The notes: generated by a model from the sequence alone, not told the origin. Positions 50,663 through 59,080 are shown, numbered from the stretch's first letter. The stretch: 64,000 nt of DNA from an uncultured bacterium (GCA_949298795.1 CASFXV010000005.1:1-64000), one strand, 5' to 3'. Numbers and translations: made by a program.

Positions 50663-51280
50663 TTATTTGACGGAAAGAATTCTGGATTTGCCGTTTAATT
50701 CTTTGATGGATTTCAAATCCGCCGGGTCATTATAATTAAAGATAATCAGCTTTTCCTGCGGTTTAATGACCAGCCACATATCCGCATGTTGATAACTAAA
50801 GCTAAGCAACAGCGCTTCCTTGTATTGGCGGGCTTCTTGCGGGGTTTCCAAGTTGTTAAAAAAGCGCTTTAAAAAAGCTTTTTCTTCTCTGGAAATCCAA
50901 CAGAAATCATTAGGAACTACGGCCGTTAAAACATAGTTTTTAAATAATTTATTGAGATGAACGGTTTCTTGTAAATCCTGATAGTTGGCCTTGCACGCTT
51001 GAATTTCACTTTCCGATTTGCGCTGTTTTTTCAGTAAAGACGTGAATAAATTTTCCATTACTTTGGCGGCTTGGGCCTGCGCGCTGATAAGCCGTACATT
51101 GGCAGTAACGGAGGTTCCCAATACGGAAGAAGCCCCCCGGCTGACTGCTTTTTTATTTTCTTTCTGCAAAACTTGCTGCCAAGAAGGCGCTTTGGCGGCG
51201 TTCTGCCCGGCACGCAGGGCCGCCGGGTATACGCTGGCAGTCAACGCTAACAATAACCCTGCCCATAATTTATAATTCAT
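50663..51280 (-). CDS. Unknown secreted protein, paralogue of 46158-46766
   Basis: 205 residues with a signal peptide (MNYKLWAGLLLALTASVYPA, cleavage probably after LRAG). The body is mostly helical, followed by a short beta-like C terminus (HADMWLVIKPQEKLIIFNYN). No family recognised. It shares order and spacing of motifs with the protein encoded at 46158-46766. I chose the ATG at 51280 because CAGGAGA lies 7 nt upstream; the longer reading starts 9 codons earlier without RBS. Confidence 0.75.
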   Translation of the reverse strand: MNYKLWAGLLLALTASVYPAALRAGQNAAKAPSWQQVLQKENKKAVSRGASSVLGTSVTANVRLISAQAQAAKVMENLFTSLLKKQRKSESEIQACKANYQDLQETVHLNKLFKNYVLTAVVPNDFCWISREEKAFLKRFFNNLETPQEARQYKEALLLSFSYQHADMWLVIKPQEKLIIFNYNDPADLKSIKELNGKSRILSVK

Positions 51281-51376
51281 GGTATTCTCCTGAAATGAAT
51301 ATCTCATTAATATTAGTATCAGAAAAAGTTTTTATTTTACAAGGGCCTTTTGGGGTAAAGGGTTATGGGACCGGGG

Positions 51377-52096
51377 CTAACGCACATTAGAAAGCGTTGC
51401 TTGGGGAAAGACGATTTCTTCTTGCAATGCATGGGAAGGGTTTTCTGGCAGCAGGTCCGTCTCTTCCAGCGTAAAATTTTTAAGCGTATTAAGCGGATAA
51501 GCCAAATATTGGCTTAAAAAACGGCGGCAGACACTGTTGCATTTGGATAAGGAAAGCAGGTCTTGCGGCTCGTTAAACGTTAAAGAAGACAGGCTGTCCT
51601 CGTGGATACGTTGCCAAAACCGGGGGGAAATTTTTAAAACGGGCTTTTCCAGCCCAAAGCCGGCCGCACGCATTAAGCGCAGCGTAAACGCCGCGGCAAA
51701 AGCCGGGTTGGGCTCCCCGTATTCCAGTTCCGTAAGGCTTTTTAGCAAAAGCTCAAATTTCTCTTCGCTGGGCTGGTGTTGGGGGGTAAGGCGCAAAACC
51801 AGTTCGCAAAAGTGCATGGCTAAGGACAAACGTTTTAAGTCCGTCCGCACGCGGCTAAACACGTTGAGCGTTTTTCCGCCGGTTACCGTGCCCATTACGC
51901 CGCCGCGGCGTACGTATATACGGTAATCCGCGTATGAAAAAGGCTCGCTTAAGGCTTTTAATTTGCCAAGCGGTTTTGCCACGCTGGGGAAACGTACGTT
52001 CACCCGTCCGTGCCGGCGGGTGTATAGGCAGGCCACGCGGTCCGCTTCGCGGAAAGGCTGGCGGAAAAGCACAATGCCTTCATCTGTAAAAACCAT
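51377..52096 (-). CDS. recO: DNA repair protein RecO
   Basis: Mediator that loads RecA on SSB-coated DNA with RecR/RecF. 239 residues. The N-terminal OB fold begins FTDEGIVLFRQPFREADRVACLY, as is typical. A helical C-terminal domain follows (ELVLRLTPQHQPSEEKFELL, about residue 105). The zinc-finger cysteines of some RecO proteins are not evident; a single NSVCRRF remains in that region. A TGCTATATT box ends 6 nt before the ATG, suggesting a leaderless message. It is divergent from rpmH. Confidence 0.88.
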   Translation of the reverse strand: MVFTDEGIVLFRQPFREADRVACLYTRRHGRVNVRFPSVAKPLGKLKALSEPFSYADYRIYVRRGGVMGTVTGGKTLNVFSRVRTDLKRLSLAMHFCELVLRLTPQHQPSEEKFELLLKSLTELEYGEPNPAFAAAFTLRLMRAAGFGLEKPVLKISPRFWQRIHEDSLSSLTFNEPQDLLSLSKCNSVCRRFLSQYLAYPLNTLKNFTLEETDLLPENPSHALQEEIVFPQATLSNVR

Positions 52097-52102
52097 ATAA
52101 TA

Positions 52103-52111
52103 AATATAGCA
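52103..52111 (-). promoter_or_regulatory. Extended -10 promoter of recO (leaderless)
   Basis: On the minus strand TGC-TATATT is followed by TATTAT and then the recO ATG; spacing 6 nt, no Shine-Dalgarno element. Confidence 0.5.
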
Positions 52112-52213
52112 AAATTTTAGCCCCGTGTTTATATATGCCCCTAAATAAAAACTTGCCGTTTTCCTTCATATTTGGGATAATAAAGAAAGACGTGGTTTTA
52201 GCGTCTAAAATTT

Positions 52214-52242
52214 TTGCAAAGAAACGCCAGAAAAGATATAAT
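52214..52242 (+). promoter_or_regulatory. Promoter of rpmH-rnpA-yidD-yidC
   Basis: TTGCAA (52214-52219), 17-bp spacer, consensus TATAAT (52237-52242). It leaves a leader of about 95 nt before rpmH. The rest of the recO-rpmH gap shows no DnaA-box cluster. Confidence 0.7.
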
Positions 52243-52341
52243 ATCTGTAAGTTTCAAGCAGAAACGATTTTAAATTAATTAATGGGAGATACGTTTTTTC
52301 CAGTTCCTTAGCGGTGCCAGAAATTACGTATAAATGTGAGT

Positions 52342-52479
52342 ATGTTACCTACCTATAGACCTAATAAAAGAAGAAGAGCTAAACACATCGGTTTCAGAGC
52401 CAGAATGGCCACCGCCGGCGGCCGCAAAGTTTTAAGCGCGCGCCGCGCCAAAGGCCGCCACGAACTTATCAGAGCCTAG
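52342..52479 (+). CDS. rpmH: Ribosomal protein L34
   Basis: 45-residue basic large-subunit protein beginning [18 protein letters not shown] and ending [19 protein letters not shown], which is diagnostic for L34. An in-frame GTG two codons upstream is an alternative start. rnpA follows after 4 bp, the near-universal bacterial order. In many genomes this point marks the replication origin with dnaA upstream; here recO is upstream instead. Confidence 0.96.
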   Translation: MLPTYRPNKRRRAKHIGFRARMATAGGRKVLSARRAKGRHELIRA

Positions 52480-52483
52480 TTTT

Positions 52484-52852
52484 ATGCTTTACGGCCTTCC
52501 CAAACCGTTCCGCTTGCACTTAAAGAAAGATTTTGAGGCAATTATCCGCAATGCTTACCGCTTGCAGGGTGAAGGAATGGTAATTTGGTGGAGGCCGTCT
52601 TCTTATCCGGGCGCGCGTACGCGCTTGGGAATAGTAGTAAGCCGTAAGTTGGGCGGCGCGGTGGTACGCAACCGCGTCAAAAGGCTTTTAAGAGAAAGTT
52701 TTAGACTTAACAGGGAAAAACTAAAACCCGGCACTGACTTAATAGTCAGCCCGCGTTCCAGCGAAATCTTAGCGGATGTACATTCCGCCCAGCGCGCCTT
52801 ATTGGCGCTTTGCGGGAAAGCCGGTATATTACACTCTTCAGACAATTTGTAA
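52484..52852 (+). CDS. rnpA: Ribonuclease P protein component
   Basis: Protein cofactor of RNase P for tRNA 5'-end maturation. At 122 residues it has the RNR-type signature RLGIVVSRKLGGAVVRNRVK (about residues 43-62) followed by RLLRESFR. Basic overall. It lies 4 bp after rpmH and 15 bp before yidD. The RNase P RNA gene is not in the window. Confidence 0.95.
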   Translation: MLYGLPKPFRLHLKKDFEAIIRNAYRLQGEGMVIWWRPSSYPGARTRLGIVVSRKLGGAVVRNRVKRLLRESFRLNREKLKPGTDLIVSPRSSEILADVHSAQRALLALCGKAGILHSSDNL

Positions 52853-52867
52853 ATTATTGAAGGGCTG

Positions 52868-53104
52868 ATGCACAAATTTTCGCATTTGTTCAAAAAAACA
52901 GCGCTGTTTTTGCTTAGCGCGTTTATGTTGTTAATACGCCCCTTGCTGGGGCCCCGCGGGGTGTGCCGTTTCCGCCCCACTTGCAGCCAATACGCGCGGG
53001 AAGCAATCATAAAACACGGCGTTTTTAAAGGGGGGTGGCTGGCCGTTAAGCGGCTTTTAAAATGCCACCCGTGGCACCCGGGCGGATACGACCCTGTGCC
53101 GTAA
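52868..53104 (+). CDS. yidD: Membrane protein insertion efficiency factor YidD
   Basis: Small amphipathic membrane-associated protein that assists YidC. At 78 residues it has the family core [18 protein letters not shown] (about 36-53) and the ending [17 protein letters not shown] with conserved cysteines. The N-terminal hydrophobic segment is longer than usual. It stands between rnpA and yidC, its standard position. Confidence 0.95.
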   Translation: MHKFSHLFKKTALFLLSAFMLLIRPLLGPRGVCRFRPTCSQYAREAIIKHGVFKGGWLAVKRLLKCHPWHPGGYDPVP

Positions 53105-53183
53105 TACATTATTTTTCTGTTAGTGTTTGGCGCTCTTTTAGAAGCCGTCCCGTTACAACCGGGAAGGATTTGAAAGGAGTTTT

Positions 53184-54833
53184 ATGAACAGACAGTTTTT
53201 AACGACCTTGATGCTGTTTCTCTTGGTCATTACCGGCTATAATCAGTTTGTAGCGCTTCCCCGTGCACGCGCTGAAAAAGCCGCCGCGGAAGAAAAATTA
53301 AAACAAGCCGTTAAAGAGCAAACCCCTGCCGTTTTGGCTACTGCCGCGGGCGGAAAAAGCGTTCCCGCCGCGGCCGTTTCTTCCCAGCCGGAAGAATTGA
53401 TTTCTTTTGACTATCAAGACGCGGCCGTAACGTTCTCTTCCAAAGGGGCCGGCATTAAAAAATACATTTATAAAGACGTGGTGGACGACGTAAACCTTAC
53501 GCCTTTTGACACCAAAGGTTTTTTTGCCACCCTGCCGGAGTTGGATTTTAGAGAATTTTCCCGCACGCAAAATTCCATTACTTTTACCGCGGATATTTTG
53601 CCCGGTTTTGAAGTACATAAAACCTACACCTTTGCCGAAAACGGCCTAAACGCGCTGAAAGTAGCCTTTGTAAACAATACCGCTCATGATATCACCTTGG
53701 AACCATGGACCTTTAACTTTGGCCCCGGGTTGGGTACGGTAAAGAGCGAAGAAAAAGACAACGAGCGCGAGTCCAAAGCCGTTTATTTGGTACAGTACGA
53801 AGGCCGCAAAAAGGCTACTTTGGAAGTATTAAAACCCAAAGGGGACAGCGCCGGCGTATACAACCCCGCCGCCGAACGTGAAGAAGAAAAATCCACCGAT
53901 GAAGACGAATTTAACTGGATTTGGGCCGGCGTGCAAAACCGCTACTTTTTAAGCGTCATTATCCCGCAGGACTGGACACCCGGCGTGTTGGAAGCCACGG
54001 CCTCCGTTGTAGGGAAAAAAGACCGCCTGTGGGGGCTTTTTGGCCAAGCTGATGAAAAAGGCCCGCAAATGACGGTTCAAATGCCTTCCGTTACCGTGGA
54101 GGCGAACTCTTCCAAAGAATATAATTCCGACTTTTACTTCGGCCCCAAAGATTACCAAGAGTTTTTGGCTCTGCCGTATCATTTGGACCGCAGCATAGAG
54201 TTTGGCTTCTTTGGCGCTTTGGGCAAAATTGCCCGTAAAGTATTGGAAACGTTCTACGGCTGGACCGGTAACTACGGCGTAGCCATTATTCTGCTTACCG
54301 TGTGTGTACAGGCGCTGATGTTTCCGCTGACGATGATGTCTCTTAAATCTACGGCGCAGATGCGCAAAATCGCGCCGGAGATGAAACGCCTGCAGGAAAA
54401 ATACAAAGGAAATCAGGAAGCTTTAAGCCGGGAGACGTTAAACTTATACCGCAAGTATAACGTAAACCCGTTTTCCGGCTGTCTGCCTATGCTTATCCAG
54501 CTGCCTATCTTTTTGGCTTTGTTCAATGCGCTTCGCACTTCTTGGGCGCTGCACGGGGCGAGCTTTGTGGGCTGGATTACGGACCTGTCTTCCAAAGACC
54601 CGTACTATGTACTGCCTATCTTAATGGGTGTGGTGATGTTCTTTCAGCAAAAAGGGAATATGCCCCCCGGTACGGATCCTGCCCAGGCAGCCATGTTTAA
54701 GTATATGCCGCTTATATTCACCCTGCTGTTTATGAATTTTCCGTCCGGTTTGGTGTTGTATTGGTTAACCAACAGTTTAATCAGTTTTGGTATCCAAACC
54801 GTTGTTAATAAACAAGTAGCCAAGCAAAACTAG
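53184..54833 (+). CDS. yidC: Membrane protein insertase YidC (Gram-negative type)
   Basis: Inserts and folds inner-membrane proteins. At 549 residues it has the Gram-negative layout: an N-terminal membrane anchor (about 5-22), a large periplasmic P1 domain (about 60-345) and the conserved C-terminal five-helix region (about 355-545). GNYGVAIILLTVCVQALMFP, FSGCLPMLIQLPIFLALFNA and MPLIFTLLFMNFPSGLVLYW are recognisable. The RBS GAAAGGAG precedes the ATG. The P1 domain supports a diderm organism. khpB follows after 14 bp. Confidence 0.96.
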   Translation: MNRQFLTTLMLFLLVITGYNQFVALPRARAEKAAAEEKLKQAVKEQTPAVLATAAGGKSVPAAAVSSQPEELISFDYQDAAVTFSSKGAGIKKYIYKDVVDDVNLTPFDTKGFFATLPELDFREFSRTQNSITFTADILPGFEVHKTYTFAENGLNALKVAFVNNTAHDITLEPWTFNFGPGLGTVKSEEKDNERESKAVYLVQYEGRKKATLEVLKPKGDSAGVYNPAAEREEEKSTDEDEFNWIWAGVQNRYFLSVIIPQDWTPGVLEATASVVGKKDRLWGLFGQADEKGPQMTVQMPSVTVEANSSKEYNSDFYFGPKDYQEFLALPYHLDRSIEFGFFGALGKIARKVLETFYGWTGNYGVAIILLTVCVQALMFPLTMMSLKSTAQMRKIAPEMKRLQEKYKGNQEALSRETLNLYRKYNVNPFSGCLPMLIQLPIFLALFNALRTSWALHGASFVGWITDLSSKDPYYVLPILMGVVMFFQQKGNMPPGTDPAQAAMFKYMPLIFTLLFMNFPSGLVLYWLTNSLISFGIQTVVNKQVAKQN

Positions 54834-54847
54834 AGGAGTTTATTGAT

Positions 54848-56191
54848 ATGCCTACTAAAGTAAAAATACAAGCAAAAGATGTATCCTCCGCCATTGCGAA
54901 GGGGTTGAAAGATTTAGGGTTAAGACGTGACCAAGTGGAAGTAACCGTGCTGGAACACCCCAAAAAAGGTTTTTTGGGTATAGGCGCCAAACCGGCGTTG
55001 GTGGAAATACGCCAAAAACGCTGGAGCGCCAGTGAATTGGACGCCCAAATTTACATGGACGTACCGCGTAAAAAACGCGGCGGGCGCGGGCGCAGCGGCA
55101 GCAAACGGCGCGACCGGGACGCTTACGCTTCTTCCGAACGCAGAGACGCAAGACGCCGCGGCCGCAAGTTTGAGCGTGCTTCCCAGGCTGAATTTAGGGA
55201 AAAAACCCCCAAAGCCAACGAGCCTCAGCTCCTGCCGTGCGAGCGCATTCAAAATGCGGTCATACCGGAAAATTTAAAAGCCCCCATGCAGGAAGCCAAA
55301 CAATATTTAAATGACATTCTTACCCACATGGGCGTTACGGCTGAAAACTTAAACGTATGGTGGGACGAACAGCAACAACGCATTTTATTAACGTTTGACT
55401 GCGACCACCCGGCCATTGTCATCGGCAAAGAAGGCAAAACCTTGGAAGCCATACAATACCTTTGCACGCTCTCTCTCAGCCGTCATTTTGACAAGCCCAT
55501 CTCCGTCATTACCGATACGCAAAATTATTGGAGGAAGGCCGAAGACAAAATCAATGCGGAAATTGAACGCGGCATTGGTTTTATAGAAGCGGGCCACTCC
55601 ATTTACCGCTTCCGCCCCATGAGCGCCCAGCTGCGCCGCTATATACACCGCGCGCTGGAAGGGCACGCCACGGTGGCTACCTCTTCGGAAGGGGAAGGCA
55701 AATGGCGCAAAGTAACTTTGCGCCGCAAAACGCAGGAAGAAGCGGCCCAAGCGGCGTCTTCTGCGGCGGTAGCGCAAACCTTGCAAGAAGCCCAAGAAGA
55801 ACAAAATTTACAGTCTTACGCGGAAAGTTCCTCTTGCTGTGCGGGGGAAGAATCTTCCTGCTCCTGCGGGCAGGACTGCTGCTGCGCCCAACCCCAGCAA
55901 GCGGCCTCGGCCCAGCAGCCTTACCAGGCTGAACAGCCCGTTTGCGCGGAACAAGCCGTGGTGCAAACGGTTGCGTATACGCAGACAACCCTGCAAGTGT
56001 CTGCGGAGCAAGTTTCTGCTGAAGCTGCCTCCGGGCAGGAAGCGGCCCAGCCCGCCCCCGCCTGCGTGAAGGAACAAGAAACCCAGGCTGCCGCTGCTGA
56101 ACAGCCTCAGCAACCCGCCCAGGAAAATGCGGATTCTTCCTGCGGCCCGCTGTTTGCCGCGGCCCCGTCTGAAGAAGAACAGCCTAAATAA
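54848..56191 (+). CDS. khpB: KhpB/Jag RNA-binding protein with cysteine-rich tail
   Basis: Jag-N domain (residues 1 to about 55; EHPKKGFLGIGAKPALVEI), basic linker (about 70-115), KH domain with IGKEGKTLEAIQYL (about 180-193) and R3H domain (about 235-300; MSAQLRRYIHRALEGH). KhpB proteins bind RNA and are linked to cell division and envelope control. The protein is 447 residues, far longer than the usual 200-300. The extra 140 residues are Gln/Ala/Glu-rich with a cysteine cluster (SSCCAGEESSCSCGQDCCC, about 330-348) not expected in this family. It ends the rpmH-yidC operon. Confidence 0.92.
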   Translation: MPTKVKIQAKDVSSAIAKGLKDLGLRRDQVEVTVLEHPKKGFLGIGAKPALVEIRQKRWSASELDAQIYMDVPRKKRGGRGRSGSKRRDRDAYASSERRDARRRGRKFERASQAEFREKTPKANEPQLLPCERIQNAVIPENLKAPMQEAKQYLNDILTHMGVTAENLNVWWDEQQQRILLTFDCDHPAIVIGKEGKTLEAIQYLCTLSLSRHFDKPISVITDTQNYWRKAEDKINAEIERGIGFIEAGHSIYRFRPMSAQLRRYIHRALEGHATVATSSEGEGKWRKVTLRRKTQEEAAQAASSAAVAQTLQEAQEEQNLQSYAESSSCCAGEESSCSCGQDCCCAQPQQAASAQQPYQAEQPVCAEQAVVQTVAYTQTTLQVSAEQVSAEAASGQEAAQPAPACVKEQETQAAAAEQPQQPAQENADSSCGPLFAAAPSEEEQPK

Positions 56192-56208
56192 AGGCGTTTT
56201 CACCCTAT

Positions 56209-56238
56209 TAAAAACCCCGGGAAACCGGGGTTTTTCTT
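56209..56238 (+). terminator. Terminator after khpB
   Basis: AACCCCGG-GAAA-CCGGGGTT stem followed by TTTCTTTT. The 270 bp after it contain no convincing gene. Confidence 0.85.
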
Positions 56239-56513
56239 TTTATAAACACGGTTTACAAAACATTTGTTTTTGTATTTTGCGCAGGCTAAGGATATAAAAG
56301 ATTTGGGGGTAAGCCGGCGTTTGTTTTCCACACTGTCTTAAGTTTGTATATGCTTAGCCCAAGGTATCAAAAACCGTTACCGGGCATAGCCGGCGGTAGT
56401 TGGGGGAAAAAACCCTTTATCCTCAACCCTTTCATAGCGGGGGAAGGACTCCGCTCATCTTGGAATTTTAGCAATATAAAAATTCCCAGCCTTATCCGGG
56501 TATCAAACAGCAA

Positions 56514-56545
56514 TAAAAAAACCCCGCCTGAAAGCGGGGTAAAAA
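56514..56545 (-). terminator. Terminator after the flavodoxin-family gene
   Basis: ACCCCGC / GCGGGGT stem, with T7 following on the minus strand. Confidence 0.75.
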
Positions 56546-56559
56546 GAAGGGAAATATTT

Positions 56560-57111
56560 TTATATTGATTTTCCCAATTCTACGGCTTGTTTCAGGTACG
56601 GGGTATTAATGATAGAGCCCTTTTCCCCGCAGCCCCCGGCCAATAAACGTCCCCGGTCTTTCCAGCCCAGATAATCGCAAATGCTTTTATAGGTGGCTTT
56701 TAGGCCGTCGTAATCGCCGTATTCTTCTTTCCCTTCGGCGCAGGCTAAAAGCACCGCCTCTTTGATTTTTAGTTTATGCTTGGCTTTGGGGGACATATAC
56801 GCATATAATTTATCCACCACCGCCTTTAACTGGGCGGACATATTAAACCAGTAAAGCGGCGTGCATAAAACCAATACGTCGGCATTTTCCAATTTGGGGG
56901 CCAGCAATTCCAGGCCGTCTTTAAATACGCAGGGGGAGTCTTTTTCCCAGCACTGGTTGCAGGCCAAACAAGGCTGCACCGGGTGGAAAGGCGTATCAAA
57001 AATTTCCGTTTTATGCCCGGCGGCTTTGGCCCCTTGGATAAAAGAGTCCGCCAAAATGGCCGTATTTCCCAACTGGCGGGGGCTGCCGGTAATAACTAGA
57101 ACGTTTTTCAT
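56560..57111 (-). CDS. NADPH-dependent FMN reductase / flavodoxin-family protein
   Basis: 183 residues with a flavodoxin-like fold. The FMN phosphate loop is VITGSPRQLGNTAILAD (about 6-22). A CLACNQCWEKDSPCVFKDG segment (about 49-67) is typical of the iron-sulfur-flavoprotein-like branch. TPLYWFNMSAQLKAVVDKLY (about 86-105) is the second flavin contact. Probably a quinone, nitro- or disulfide-type reductase; the substrate is unknown. It overlaps the downstream end of the thioredoxin-like gene by 4 bp, so the two are coupled and may share a redox role. Confidence 0.85.
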   Translation of the reverse strand: MKNVLVITGSPRQLGNTAILADSFIQGAKAAGHKTEIFDTPFHPVQPCLACNQCWEKDSPCVFKDGLELLAPKLENADVLVLCTPLYWFNMSAQLKAVVDKLYAYMSPKAKHKLKIKEAVLLACAEGKEEYGDYDGLKATYKSICDYLGWKDRGRLLAGGCGEKGSIINTPYLKQAVELGKSI

Positions 57112-57644
57112 TTTGCCTCCACGGAAACCATATTTACTTCTTTTTCCAAGCCTTTGGCGGCCTGTTTTATTTCTTCGGTGCGGTTTTCGTCATACCCGTC
57201 AAAAGTTTTTATTAATTGGTGCTTGGCGTCAAACAAGAACATCATGGGCACGCCGTCCACTTTTAAACTTTTAGCCAAGGGCATGGCGTTGTATACCGCG
57301 TCCAAACGTAAATTGTTTTTATTTAACAAAGCCAACGGGCGTTTGGGGTTGCCGTCCACAAACGCGGCTATTATTTTTATATCCGGCAAGGCGCGGCGGG
57401 CGGCTTCCAGCTGGGGCAGGGTGCGCTGGCAGTAACCGCAGCCGGAGCTGACCACCGCAATCAACACGGGCGTGCCGGAAAGCTCCGCCGAGGTAAACAG
57501 GGTGTCCGTTTTCACTTGGGGAAGCGAAAAGTTTAATACCGGCTTGGCGGATTTTGCCGCCGGGGCTTTGGCCTTGGCGGCGGGTTTAGCCTGGGCGTTT
57601 AGGCCCGCTAATGCACAAAGTGTCAGTAAGAGTATTTTTTTCAT
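57108..57644 (-). CDS. Secreted thioredoxin-like (TlpA/ResA-type) protein
   Basis: 178 residues with a signal peptide (MKKILLLTLCALAGLNAQAKP) and a Lys/Ala-rich spacer. The thioredoxin fold follows, with the redox motif CGYC in VVSSGCGYCQRTLPQLEAA (about 69-87) and the cis-proline region VDGVPMMFLFD (about 132-142). Likely a periplasmic thiol-disulfide reductase. It is the first gene of a two-gene minus-strand unit with the FMN reductase, inserted between khpB and mnmE, which are neighbours in many bacteria. Confidence 0.85.
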   Translation of the reverse strand: MKKILLLTLCALAGLNAQAKPAAKAKAPAAKSAKPVLNFSLPQVKTDTLFTSAELSGTPVLIAVVSSGCGYCQRTLPQLEAARRALPDIKIIAAFVDGNPKRPLALLNKNNLRLDAVYNAMPLAKSLKVDGVPMMFLFDAKHQLIKTFDGYDENRTEEIKQAAKGLEKEVNMVSVEAK

Positions 57645-57706
57645 ACAGCCAGTATAGCTTTTTCGCGCGCGTACGGCAAATTGGCCTCATAAATACCTCA
57701 AAAATT

Positions 57707-57714
57707 GATAAAAT
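57707..57714 (+). promoter_or_regulatory. -10 promoter of mnmE (short leader)
   Basis: TGA-TAAAAT (TG at 57706-57707) ends 10 nt before the mnmE ATG; no Shine-Dalgarno element. Confidence 0.45.
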
Positions 57715-57724
57715 ATATTTAATT

Positions 57725-59080
57725 ATGCAAACCACTATCTGCGCCCCCGTAACCGGGGAAGGAAAATGTGCCGTTTCCGTCATACGCCTATCCGGCCCTC
57801 AAGCCTTGGCTTTGGCGCGTAAAATAACCGCTTCAGGGGTAGATTTTCCCCCAAGGAAGCAGGTGTTTTGCGCGTTAATGGACGGGCAAAGCGTATTGGA
57901 CAAAGCCTTGGTTACGTATTTCCAGGCGCCTAACAGTTTTACCGGGGAAGACGTGGTGGAATTTTCCGTGCACGGCTCGCCCTATATCCGCGGGCGGCTG
58001 TTGGAAATTTTATGCCGCCTGGGGGCAGTGCCCGCGCGGCGGGGGGAATTTTCTTACCGGGCGTTTTTAAACAACAAAATGGATTTGCTGGAAGCCCAAG
58101 GCCTGTGCGATTTAATTTCCGCCGGCAATAAAGAGGCGCATACCATTGCCATGAGCTCTTTGGACGGGCGGCTTTCTTCCCGCTTGGAAGAAATTAAAAA
58201 AAGCCTTACGGATTTGCTCGCCCAAATAGAAGTGCGCTTGGACGACGTGGACGAAGAAATGACCCCGCTCTCTGACGAACAAATTTCCGCCCCGCTCACC
58301 CAGGCCATAGAAACGCTTGCTAAACTGGCCGATACATTTTCCGTGGGTAAATTTATTAAAGAAGGGCTGAAAGTAGCCATAGTGGGCGCGCCAAACGCCG
58401 GTAAAAGCAGCCTGTTAAACGCGCTGGTGGGGTTTGACCGGGCCATTGTCTCCGCCGCCAGCGGCACCACGCGCGACACGATAGAAGAAGCGCTGGACGT
58501 TAACGGCCGCAAAATTATTTTAACCGATACCGCCGGCATACGGGACCACGCTCTGGACCCGGCCGAGCAGGAAGGCATGAAACGCAGTTTAAAAGCGTTA
58601 AAAGCCGCGGACGCGGTGATTATGGTGATGGACGCTTCGCGCGAGCCCACCCCGCAGGAACGCGCTTTATGGCAAGACGTGCTGGCGGAAAAGAAGCGCA
58701 CTATTTTGGCTTTAAACAAGCAAGACGCCCGCCAAAAAGATTTTACTTGGAACCCCGGGGACGGAAACTACGCATTGGTGCGTCTTTCCTGCAAAACGGG
58801 GGAAGGGGTGGAAGAGTTAAAACAAACCCTCACGCGGGATTTAAGCGCCTCCGCCGCGCAGGACGGGGTGATGCTTTCTAACCTGCGCCAGTATGAAGCC
58901 GTATTAAGGGCGCAGACGGAACTGGAAATGGCCGCACGCCGTGTAACGCGTGGGGCCGGCGGTGAAATTTATGCCGAGCATATCCGCGCGGCTTTGCTTA
59001 GTTTAAAAGATTTAATCGGAGAAGTAACGCCAGACGACGTGCTGGACGTTATATTCTCCACTTTTTGTATGGGGAAATAA
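57725..59080 (+). CDS. mnmE: tRNA uridine-5-carboxymethylaminomethyl modification GTPase
   Basis: With MnmG, makes the cmnm5 modification at wobble U34 of certain tRNAs. At 451 residues the N-terminal folate-binding domain starts TICAPVTGEGKCAVSVIRLS. The helical domain encloses a G domain with P-loop GAPNAGKSSLLNAL (about 218-231), TRDTIEE (switch), DTAGIRD and NKQD. The C-terminal CMGK supplies the family's CxGK motif. The start at 57725 matches the family; the longer reading would begin in the divergent gene. mnmG begins directly after its stop. Confidence 0.96.
   Translation: MQTTICAPVTGEGKCAVSVIRLSGPQALALARKITASGVDFPPRKQVFCALMDGQSVLDKALVTYFQAPNSFTGEDVVEFSVHGSPYIRGRLLEILCRLGAVPARRGEFSYRAFLNNKMDLLEAQGLCDLISAGNKEAHTIAMSSLDGRLSSRLEEIKKSLTDLLAQIEVRLDDVDEEMTPLSDEQISAPLTQAIETLAKLADTFSVGKFIKEGLKVAIVGAPNAGKSSLLNALVGFDRAIVSAASGTTRDTIEEALDVNGRKIILTDTAGIRDHALDPAEQEGMKRSLKALKAADAVIMVMDASREPTPQERALWQDVLAEKKRTILALNKQDARQKDFTWNPGDGNYALVRLSCKTGEGVEELKQTLTRDLSASAAQDGVMLSNLRQYEAVLRAQTELEMAARRVTRGAGGEIYAEHIRAALLSLKDLIGEVTPDDVLDVIFSTFCMGK

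Noticed and set aside
52097-52341. Replication origin next to rpmH-rnpA
   Set aside because: This is a frequent oriC position, but no cluster of DnaA boxes and no dnaA are present; the region contains only divergent promoters for recO and rpmH.
56324-56332. DnaA-box-like TTTTCCACA downstream of khpB
   Set aside because: A single copy (another isolated match lies near 9371); an origin needs several, plus an AT-rich unwinding region.
56344-56568. 74-codon plus-strand reading frame between khpB and the flavodoxin gene
   Set aside because: It runs through the terminator at 56514-56545, has no RBS and no protein-like pattern.
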